NCBI GenBank assembly: GCA_035772405.1
Contig: JAYKKM010000049.1
Span: 1,060,001-1,124,000 of the forward strand
Direction of reading: 5' to 3'
From: Chrysogorgia sp. JL179-B06
Lineage: Eukaryota > Cnidaria > Anthozoa > Scleralcyonacea > Chrysogorgiidae
Length of the DNA stretch: 64,000 bases
The position numbers and the translations under genes were made by a program. The notes under the pieces are model-generated. The model searched no databases, was not told the origin of the DNA, and saw nothing but the letters and a program-made list of their open reading frames with translations. Position 1 is the first letter of the stretch. Every line of letters begins with the position of its first letter. Shown here in pieces: positions 38,301 to 50,300 of the stretch.

Positions 38301-41300
38301 TCTGGCGTTGCTGGGCCCCAAACAATGACACACCCTGCTCTCCCGCTGTGAGCAGTGGGCCCCTATCGAATAGTTTCCCGTGCCCTATTTTTGAGCCACG
38401 CCGCCCCTGGAAGTTTTAGTTGGGCTTTTGTTTCTATAAGGTAAAAAATAACCACGGAGCATCTAATTAGCTATTGGTCTGTACTGGCTAATTGAAAACA
38501 ACAATGGTATTTGGACTGTAGAGTAGACTAATAAAATGCTTTGTCTAGAAGTACTCAGCCGACTTCACAATTGCCGTAGTAGCGGTCAACAAAAATTAAT
38601 TACAAAAGGAACGAAAAATCACAATCTGGATTGAGATTATCCCTAGATTCGAATCTTTTTTTAGATTTTGGAAAATGGAACAGTAAATCGAAAGTCCGAT
38701 TTTGAAATTTGGATTTCGATTGCTCAAAAGGAAAGCGCCCACAATCAATGGACCACACCCATACTGAATTAGTTTTGTGACCAACAACAAGCACTTTTTC
38801 CTTTAAAAAATAATAACCTATTTAAGAACCTAAACTGTAGTTACAGTAGTACTACTTGTTGATCAAGTGTGGGGTCAAACAATCAGATTTTGTAATTTTC
38901 CACGGCCCAAAATAAACTGTATTATATAGAATTTTAAAATAAATATTAAAATCAAGTAGAACAGTTCTTATATTAATACGACAAGATTCATTGCTTACTT
39001 TTTCATATGATATATTCATAGGAACTACCAAAACATCAGAAACTTTACCTGATAAAAGTAAAGAAGTAATAAAGCATAATACATTAATAAATAAACTCTA
39101 AAATTTGAGTTTTCTTAAAATTTGAATTTAAGTTTTCGGGTTAGTATTTTGGTTGTTCATATATATAAAAAAACTGATTGATAAGTTGCCATATTCAAAA
39201 TGATATACCTTCTTTTACAGCTGAAACAACTGATGAAAGAATTCCAATCTTTGGAGGATAACTTTTTCCAGTCCTAGACCTTGTACCTTCTGTAATAATG
39301 TAAAATGTGTATATTAAAGTGTGCACATATAAACAAGGAAATTCTCTAGAATATCCTGAAAGGAAAGTTCTAAGGAAGGTTGTATGCTGCATGTGTTAGA
39401 AATGCAATGATATACAATACAGTAAAAACCCACGTATAAGAACCTAGATTTTAAGAACCTGTTAGGCTAAGATTTTCCATTTAGACCCCTTTACATAAGA
39501 ACCTGTTTTAGGCTAAAATTCTTATTTTATCAAATAGAGTCAAAACTAAAAATTTATAAATCAAAGAAAATAAACTCTACAAAGTAATGAAAATGAGCCA
39601 GAACCAGACAAATAGTGTATATATGTTTACAGTTGTATACATTATTTTGTTCCATTGAATTTACACAGTGTAGCTTTAGGGTTTGTATTTGCTTAGACTG
39701 CAGTCATTTGGAGAAAATGTATGCATAATTTATATAAATAATAGACCACACTTACCAAAACTAAGTCGCTTTTTTCTTAAGAAAATAAGAACCTGTTTAA
39801 GAACCACCTGATTTTGCAGTAAACACCATTTATATAAGAACCTTTTTAGGCTAACTTGGAAAAATCTAGGTTCTTATACGTGGGTTTTTTACTGTAGTGA
39901 AACATGGCCAGTCAATTAGAAAGATGATGTTAGAAGAGTTGAACTAACTTGAAGATCATTGAGAGACAGGAAGATGTCAGAAGAGCTAAGAGGTTGTTTG
40001 GAATTGGTTAACATCATGGATGTTATCTGTATAGGAGTAGGCTAGGTTGGTTTGCAGAGGATGAAGGCTGAATGCAGAGGATGAATTGGCAATTGGGTGT
40101 GAAAGATCATTGATTTAAATGTGAGACCGGCTAACCCATGCAAGCATGGAAAATTCGCATTTTAAAACTGAATAATAATAATTACAAAATAAAAATAATT
40201 CCTTCAAACTCATCATTCTCAGAGGTCAACAGTAACCTACCAATGAAAAATTCTAGTGAGTTTCCAGACTCCAAGATTTGTGATATGTACTAAAAAGTAA
40301 AAAGGATGATGCAAATATGCAATGAACCAGTAAGCTTAAATGTAAATACCACATTACCATTATGGCTCATAATAATCAAGACACTGACAGGAGCAGAGGA
40401 TGATTCTGGAGTAGTACACTGTGCTGTACAGCACTGTACAGCACTGCACTGCACGGCACGGCACTGCACTGCACTGCACTTCTCTTGCCCTGCCCTGCCC
40501 TGCCCTGCCCTGCCCTGCCCTGCCCTGCCCTGCCCTGCCCTGCCCTGCCCTGTGCTGTACTGTACTGTACTGTACTGTATAATCAAAATTGTACCTCATT
40601 TAAAATTTCTTTGTACAGCTGATTTTCTGGAGATGTTTCAATAAGACTTCTCTTTATAAAGAATCCACCCATGTTTCTCATTAACCAACTAAAAGAAAAG
40701 TCAGACAAAATAAAATAAAATTATAATGAAGAAATGGTTCATGGTTTGGCATGCTCTGTTGAGTTATGGATGCAGGAAGTTGCGAGAGTATGAAGAAAGT
40801 GTAAGAGGTTGCTGAAAATGATAGCAGAGAGCACAGACAACACATGTCTTATGAGATGGGAGACCCGGGTTCAATCCTTGGTCAGACCACCACTTAGGGT
40901 CTAAAATAATTAAGGAGAAGGTGCTGCCTTGGAACACCAGCTATCAGTTGGAGTTTCCGTTCTCCTAACAGTGATAAACTGAATATTCAAGTGCTTAAAA
41001 TAGGAGCCTCTGGCTCAGATAAATAGGGAAACCTTATCCTGCGTGATCGATTCTAAAAAAATCATACTCGTACAACTCTAGCTTTTTCTCAATTAGAGCA
41101 CATTTAAGAATAAGACACAAAATAACGAAAAACAAGCTCTCGCTGATTACAAATAACTTATGGAAGCTGAAAATTTGGAACGTTGCTGATTGGTCTCTTG
41201 AAATTCACGTGCTTCATCAAGAAATGGATCAACCACAACAGCCAATCATAAGTGGTGTTATATTAAACCATTGTTGTAATATTCTATGTCATTCAAACAA

Positions 41301-44300
41301 AATACAAAAACACGAAATTCAAACAAAATACAAAAACAAAATAACCTTCATTTGAAAAAAATTACCAACAGATGAAAACATAAAAAAACTTGCCTAAGTA
41401 AGGGAATGTCCTTCAGATTGTCTATAGGCAAATGATAAAAAAATAAGGGTGTAGTGTCAGATTGTGAATTACATAACAAAACAATTTGACAGACACACAT
41501 CATCATCATTTCCAGGTCAATGCCCTTGACAATTCTGTTGCCATTGTCTCTTTTATATCACGTTTGTCTTCATTAACCCTGCATAGCCATTAACCCTAGT
41601 ACCTGTACATTCTCACGCAGTGGTCATTTTTCTTCCTATCCACATGTTCTCTTCAGCACCTCACCTATCCTCTACATACCCATTCTCTCTCTCAACTCCT
41701 TACGAGTTCTGTGCTCCTTCAGAGATTCACCATGACTCGTCCACCTGACCATCCTCATCTCCGTTCCATCAAATCACCTACAATAGTTCACCTTCCCCTT
41801 CAATAACAATGCCACTTCTAGTCCTTGCCACCACTTTTGCATCATGCACTTGACATGCAAGTGTAACACCAATTAAGATGTTGACAAACATCAGCCGAAC
41901 CATGTGTATGTTAAACCAAATTCTTTACACCTTTTAATAAATATGGGCCTAAATATGGAAGTCAACAGAGGAAGAAGATTCTTGTTTTTTTATTTAATTC
42001 ACCCACTAACCTATTGTAAACCTTTTGTAATTACAGTTACATGTAAACTTTCCAAGCAAACTGAATGTCAAGAATGGCCAGTACAAAACAATTGTGAACA
42101 TCCAAGCCTTCAATATTCTCATTAAAGATGAAAATCATCTACATCACACTGTACTAACCTCCAGCAGCTATATATGGGACCTACAATGTAAAAATAGTAC
42201 ACCAGTTGTATTTGTTTTGGTCAACTATAACTAAACCCTATTTTAGTCTTGCTGGGAACAATTAGTTAACTAAAAATAAACCAGGACTAAAAGTAATTTT
42301 AATAATAAATACTAGAACTAAACTGTAACTAAAATTATTTTGACACCTGAGACTGAGTACTGAAACTAAACAGAAACTAAAAAGATAAAACTGTTTGGGA
42401 ACAAACCGCATAAAGTAATAAAAATTATTCAACTTGAAACTGATTTAAAATTTGTTCAACTTGAGATCGTCCAAGGTCCGAATTAGCGCTTCGCAAATCG
42501 CAAATTGCGAAGCGATTCTGAAAATTTCGAAAATCTGCGAAGTGATTTTTCTGAGAATTACGAAGATGATTTTAAGTAACCAGTTCACCGTGGACCGTGG
42601 AGTGATGTAAACATCAATTACAAGACTTAATGATGTTACAATACGTTGTAAGACGTTACGCTACGTTGTAATACACTACGTAACGTTGTACGACGTTACG
42701 CAACGTTGTAAGACGCTACGCTACGTTGTAAGACGTTACGCAACGTTGTAAGACGTTACGCAACGTTGTACGACGTTACCCAACGTTGTAAGACGTTACG
42801 CAACGTTGTAAGACGTTACACAACGTTGTAAGACGTTACGCAACGTTGTAAGACGTTACACAACGTTGTACGACGTTACACTAGGTTGTACGACGTTACG
42901 CAATGTTGTAAGACGTTACGCAACGTTGTAAGACGTTACGCAACGTTGTAAGACGTTACACAACGTTGTACGGCGTTACGCAACGTTGTAAGACGTTACG
43001 CAACGTTGTAAGACGTTACACAACGTTGTAAGACGTTACGCAACGTTGTACGACGTTACACTAGGTTGTACGACGTTACGCAATGTTGTAAGATGTTACA
43101 CTAGGTTGTACGACGTTACACTAAGTTGTACGACGTTACACTAGGTTGTACGACGTTACGCAATGTTGTAAGACGTTACACTAGGTTGTACGACGTTACG
43201 CAACGTTGTAAGACGTTACGCAACGTTGTAAGACGTTACACTACGTTGTAAGACGTTACGCAACGTTGTAAGACGTTACACTAGGTTGTAAGACGTTACA
43301 CTAGGTTGTACGACATTACGCAACGTTGTAAGACGTTACGCAACGTTGTAAGACGTTACACTACGTTGTGAGACGTTACGCAACGTTATACGGACGTTAC
43401 ACTAGGTTGTACGACGTTACACTAGGTTGTACGACGTTACACTAGGTTGTAAGACGTTACGCAACGTTGTAATGCGTCACGCAACGTTGTACGACGTTAC
43501 GCTAAGTTGTAAGACATTACGCAACGTTGTACGACGCCTCGTAAAGTTGTAAGACGCTACGCAACGTTTGGAGATGTTACGCTACGTTGTGACACCAAAG
43601 AAAATGCGAAACTATTTTGGAGCGCTAATTCGGACCCTGAGACCGATTTGAGACCGATTTTTTTTTCCCTCACAGCAGTATTCCTCACAGACTTCTGCGG
43701 AGGATAAAGCACACCACACAGTATATGTGACTTTGTAGATCTACTCATACTCGCACGTAAATCGCCACTCTCGCCTCTGGCTATTTGTCAAGTGAGGGAT
43801 GATAGAGAGACTAGGAATGTACATGTAAGCATTGTATGGGTTGGGACGGTGCTGAGGAGACTAGGGATGTAAGGGTTGGGAAAACTAGGGTTTGTGGAAA
43901 CTAGGGATGTAAGGGTTGGGAAAACTAAGGTTTGTGGAAACTAGGGATGTAAGGGTTGGGAAAACTAGGGTTTGTGGAAACTAGGGGTGTAAGCGTTGGG
44001 AAAACTAGGGTCTGTGGAAACTAGGGATGTAAGGGTTGAATAAGAAGGGTCAATGAATAAAAACAGGAGATAAAGTACCTTTTTAAATACAGAAATAGAT
44101 GAGGCATTACAAATGTCACAGTGTATAATACCGTACTGTACATAAAGTAAAATTACAGTACCTTGAGGCCATAACAGCTAAGAACAAATGTAATGATAAT
44201 GTAATCCACGTGGCTCTTGTGAAAGGGCAAATAAACAAGAGGGATATTTTTCTGAAAAAATAAACAAAATACATTTATTTGAGTCACTGTTTCAACCATT

Positions 44301-47300
44301 TTATCCCAAAAAAAAACCTTTATGACACAGAAGTGATCAGCAAAGAACTTCTCCTAATAATATCAATAGTTAACCAAGCATAGAGGTAATGAGAATAAAG
44401 GAAACGATCAATAAAGATGAACTGACACATTAAAACAACTTCTCCCTATTCCACATGTGGACTTTGCTGATGACCTTGCACTACTAACAGAAGAGATGGA
44501 ACAAGCACATGAGGAAGTAATGAGCCGATTAGAGCAGGAAGCAGAAAGGGTTGGATTGCACTGCAATGCTAAGAAAACTGAGCTACAAGTCTTGAAATAC
44601 AACCTGAGCTACAACCATGAAACACCTGTGACAGTGAAAGTAAGAAATTGCAAAACATTGAAGGTAGTCGATAACTTCAAGTACCTGGGAGCGTGGACAC
44701 AAAGTACTGAAAGAGACTTTGCTGTGAGAAAAGCTCTTGCCTGGAGTACATGCCACAAGTTGAGGTAGATTGTTTGTTGCAACAGTGGAATCTGTTTTGC
44801 TCTATGGAGCAGAGACATGGACATTCACAAAAACTCTGAAGAAACAGTTGGATGGCTGCTATACGAGAATGCTCAGGATGGCACTCAATGTATCCTGGAA
44901 AAGTCATATGACGAATGTAGAACTCTACAAGGAACTATACCAAAAGTTACATCAAAGGTACAACAGAGAAGGATGCGTCTCGCCGGACATTGCATCCGAC
45001 ATGGTGAAGAAGTTGCTAGCAAGCTGGTACTCTGGCAACCAACCGAAGGAAGAACGAGTAGAGGAAGAAGAAGACTCACCTACGTGGATGGAGAGAATTC
45101 AGGAGCTACAGACGATTATGGAAGACCGAGACGATTGGAGAAAGCGTGTGAAAGCTGTGGGGCATCCTGACGGACGACCTAGATGAGATATATATATAAT
45201 ATTTATAATCTTTGTCACTTTCTGATAGATATTGCGTAATATTATCATCAACTGAAGTTTCGTCTTCATGTCTTTTTCTCCTGTTAAAATTAGTGTACTA
45301 TATTTACAGGAAATTATGTCAACCCAGAGACACGCGAACACTTTGCAAAGTGATTCAAGAAATTAAGTTAATTCAAAATTAAACAAGTTTTCTCAATAAC
45401 AGCTACTGTACACATGTAGGTGATGCTTACCTTTGATGCCTCGTGAAGCATTGCAATTTGTCCTTGATGTACTTGGATACTGGAGATAATTTTACCAAAG
45501 AACTTCAAAAGAAACCAAGTACATAACCTATTCAAAGAGAAGAAAAATCATTGGAGTAATTAAATTATTTAAGGAATTCAAGGGAATAGAATAACTATGT
45601 GTGGTAATATTTCAACTTTATTTCAGTGGCCCAGTTGGTCAATACCAGGAGACAGTTTGTCAACACCAAGGGACCGTCAACACTAGTGGTCAGTTGGTCA
45701 ACACTAGGGGTCAGTTGGTCAACACTAGGGGTCAGTTGGTCAACACTAGGGGTCAGTTGGTAAACACCAAAAGACAGTTGGTCAACATTAGGGGACAGCT
45801 AGTTGGTCAACATTAGGGGACAGTTGGTCAACACTAGTGGACAGGTGGTTAACACCAGGGGACAGGTGGTTAACATTAGGGACAGTAGATCAACATTAGG
45901 GGAGAGCTAGTTGGTCAACATCAAGGGAAAGTTGGTCAACACTAAAGGACAGGTGGTCAACACCAGAGGACAGTTGGTCAACACTAGGGACAGTTGGTCA
46001 ACACCATGGGACAGTTGGTCAACACTAGGGACAGTTGGTCAACACCATGGGACAGTTGGTCAACACCATGGGACAGTTGGTGAACACTAGGGACAGTTGG
46101 TGAACACTAGAGACAGTTGGTCAACACCATGGGACAGTTAGTCAACACTAGGGAACAGCTGGTCAACACCATGGGACAGTTGGTGAACACCATGGGACAG
46201 TTGGTCAACACCATGGGACAGTTAGTCAACACTAGGGAACAGCTGGTCAACACCATGGGACAGTTGGTCAACACCATGGGACAGTTAGTCAACACTAGGG
46301 AACAGCTGGTCAACACCATGACAGTTGGTCAACACCATGGGACAGTTGGTCAACACCATGGGACAGTTGGGACAGTTGGTCAACACCATGGGACAGTTGG
46401 TCAACACCATGGGACAGTTGGTCAACACCATGGGACAGTTGGTCAACACCATGGGACAGTTGGTCAACACCATGGGACAGTTAGTCAACACTAGGGAACA
46501 GCTGGTCAACACCAGGGGCAAACACACAATTTAAAATTTCATCTTGTGCCCATTGGCATGCTGACCATTTTTCTTTTTTTTTGGTGTGATCACAATTTTT
46601 CACTGGTACATGTACGTCATGTATCTCAGAAGTGTTAAAAGCATGTGCACCTATTAATAATTATCTCACTTTTATAATTTTGAATATACTGATAACAACA
46701 TACAGTATTTGTATTTTATTTGTATTTGTATTTAAGATATTGGCAACAAAAATCAAGTTTGTCTAATATGAAAGAACTCGTAAAATGATAGAGTAACACC
46801 TTTTACAATTTTTCCGTATTTTACTTCGTTTTTGAAATATTTCAGTTTGTTTGATATGTAAATAAAATGGTCTATGACGTCAGGTGCAGGGTAGAGAATT
46901 TTCATTCATTAAAATATTAGTTCCATCTTCAAGTTTATTCCACAAATTTACTTGAAAATGTGCGTATAATTAATAACTCCGCATGATAATTAACAATTAG
47001 ACAACAAGCCCGCGTTTTCTATGAGTAGATAGTCAACGAGGCGGAGCCGAGTTGACTATCGTTCATAGAAAACAAGGCAAGATGTCTAATTGTTTTAGTA
47101 TAAATTTACAAGTTTATAACCCAAGAAATAACTTTTATTTCTCATTTTTAATGGAAAAAAGTAAATATTCTTTCGAAATCACGCGACTTTTACCCCAGAG
47201 GTTTCTATTTAACAATTAGACAACGAGTCCGAGTTGTCTATGAGCGAATAGACAACGAGGACGAGTTGTCTAATTGTTTTAGTAGAAACAAATTAGTGGA

Positions 47301-50300
47301 CTATTACAAATCATGCATTCTCCAAAAAATTATCCAAAAACTCATGTGAAACCTCCCCAAAACGAGAGTTTTCTGCCATTGTTTTGAACGCGTTTCCCAA
47401 ACGTTGTCTATCACGAATAGACAACGGTTGAGCAGCCAATCAGAATGCAGCATTTGTAATAGACCATGGTCAGTTTCTACTAACAGCGGATAGTAACTCC
47501 TGCTATAGCCAATCAAAATTGAGGATTTGTGATAGAATTCTTGTCAATTTATACTGATGAACATTATAAACTTAGCAATCACTGAGATATAAGACCTTTT
47601 TAATGTCTGAAAATTCTCTACCCTGCACCTGACGTCAGAGACCATCTCATTTACAAACAAACTGAAATATTTCAAAAACCAAGTAGAATACCGAAAAGTT
47701 GTAAAAGATGTTACTCCTATTATTTTACGAGTTCTTTCATATTAGAGAAACTTAATTTTTATTGCCAATGTCCAGCTTTAAGTATTTTTTTTGTAATTCA
47801 CATTGTAAATTAGTTTATATATAGTGAGCTATTAAATGTGGTATAGTCATAAAAATAATAATAATCTCTTACTTTATTAAATATCCTTTTATGGATGAAC
47901 TCATTCCAGTTATAATTCTTCTGGCTTCCAGATGAAGTTCTTTGGGTGTGAGTGAAGATGCTTGAAAGTAAAATAATATTTGTATAAAGCAATGGAGAAT
48001 ACAGTTAAAGTGCTTATAAACCCAAAATGGGTTTTTGGTGATTCGGATAGAGCATAAAAAGTTAGTTAATAAGTTCTAGATTAGTTTTTGCGTTAAACTT
48101 TTAGTTTCGGAGATATAAGGGCTCAAAGTCACAATTTGTGAAAAAAAGTAGCGCAGGCCGGGAGACTGGATCCGAGGAACGTGTTATGTTTCAATACTTA
48201 TAAAAATATATTACAATTCGAGTAGACAAGGTAACATCGTAAAGACACATCGTTTGGGCATTTTTCAATAAAAACTCTTAAGATAGCTGTCTTCTCCTAT
48301 ACAAAAGCCTAGTTGTTGTTGAAGATAGGTTCCTTGGATCCAGGTCCCTGTGTGTTATTTTGGTGGCGCTACTTTTTTTCCAAAAAATGGCACAATTTGC
48401 ATGTTTGAGCCGTTATATCTCCGAAACTAAAAGTTTAACGCAAAAACTAATCCAGAACTTATTAACTAACTTTTTATGCTCTATCCGAATCACCAAAAAA
48501 CCCATTTTGGGTTTATAAGCACTTTAATAATTCATAAAGAAAAAACAAAGGAAATCAGTCGCATGATGGGAGGTTTTAAATTGGATAAAATTCGTCTTGA
48601 TTTCGATAAAACTTTTCCTTCGATTTGCTCAGCTAAAATACAGCTTGTATCTTAAAGATAGTAGATAGATATGAACATTTATGTGTATTCATTTGATAAG
48701 CAGTAGCTATATAAAATATTTGCATCCAATCTTTATCTGATATACAAATGCTTGCCTTCAGTTTGCATATCAGATAAAGATTGGTTGCTCATATTTTATC
48801 TATCACTTAAAACTTCATTATATTTTTAACACCAAATGAGTTACTGCTATATAAACGTGTTGTGCTGCGTAGGCAGTGTAGAAATACTGCCGAAATAGTT
48901 TGTAGGAGTTATAATGTTTCAAACGTTATCTCTTTGTTGTTGCACGTGATCTCGGTATTCGATTTATATTTTTTAGCGTTTTGTTTACCTGATGATTCAT
49001 CTGATAGATTGTCAGTTGAAGTTATCTTTTGCATAGCTGAACTAACTCTATAAAAATACATATTGTATGGTCACAATCATGCAGTATTAGACCTTACCAT
49101 TACGACATATGAATCTATTAGTGACTACCGTAGGAAACTAGTCAAATACATTTACATTAGTATGCTGAGGCAAGCACCCGCGTATTTTTAAATATTTGCT
49201 CAAAATTTGTGTGGTGTCTTTACAGAGGTCTGGCTTGCTTTTAACCAATCATAATGAGCAAATTTTGATCCAGACAAACAATACCTGTATGCAACACCTT
49301 GCATAAATGGATAATCAATATTTAAAGGAGAGAGGATTTTAATATATTCAAGTGTTTTGGAAAATTTATCTGACTGCCCCAACCAGGAATCAAACTCAAG
49401 CTTCAGACTCTGGCTTAATGTAGCGGCACTCTTACTGCACCACTACTGAGGTTAGGGTTGTAAAAAACCAGTACCTGGGTGATTTCAATACAGCATTCGT
49501 CAGATCAGAATGTTTAGTCAGTGATGGCAGATTAGCAACGTAAAGGACATCACTAAATGCTCTCCTGAAAAGACTTTTCCTACAAAAATTGACAGAAATT
49601 AAATATATTTTTCAACAATAAATATTCAGAGATGATGCTTATAATATGAACTTCCTAAGAAGGTAACTGTCCCTAGAATAGCAGCTAGCTAACCTATGGA
49701 AGCAGGCTTGCACATGATGCAATACATTTTTACTGTTTACATATAATTCCCAGAGTTAGACAGTGTCAATGTTTACTTTTTCTTTTACTTACAATATCAT
49801 AAAGTTATTTACAGCTGATATAGAAACTTCACAGCTAAACAACATTGAGAGAAAATTTATAAATTGAATACACTTAATACTGGTAAACGTTTCTCACCTA
49901 CAAAATACACTTAAATCCAGCACGTTTCTCAAAGGACTAGTTGTTACTTTCTCTGAAACAAACATTGCCTGCAAAGAATATAAAAATGATTATCACAAGT
50001 AGCTTAGTTGGTAAGTTATCACAAGAACAGTTTGTGCACTTAAGCCCGTTTTCCACTTCAACCGTAACGTAACGTAACGTAGCGTTTTCTTTTGTGTCAA
50101 AGGCATTAGTTTTGCTCTAGTGCTCACGAAACAAAGAAATACGCAACGTTTCGGTACGACACGGTTTAAGTGGAAAACGGGCTTTAGGCTTGAGAGGAAG
50201 GTGTGGCGTGCGGAAATACGAGGAAGGACGGTTGCTGGTACAGCTGACTACTATATTACTAGCCTGCGTGCAGACACCCCTAGCCTGTAGATCACGACCA

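Noticed and set aside
38999..39289. Assignment of the EGTRSR gene to GNPAT (peroxisomal enzyme)
   Set aside because: At first the EGTRSR exon suggested GNPAT. The segments around it (GKSYPPKIGILSSVV, the acidic WFDEDDD insert, the ACSIGALLN and SWF-P segments, the C-terminal NAVKVFKE) align better with GPAT1/2.
42636..46517. CRISPR-like arrays
   Set aside because: The 20-bp and 21-bp repeats are directly tandem with no unique spacers, and the DNA is clearly from an animal nucleus.
49200..49382. Extra GPAT exon with SKTLEYIKILSPLNIDYPF
   Set aside because: It has an acceptable donor but overlaps a third tRNA-like repeat, does not repair the exon 3/4 phase conflict, and has no similarity to GPAT.
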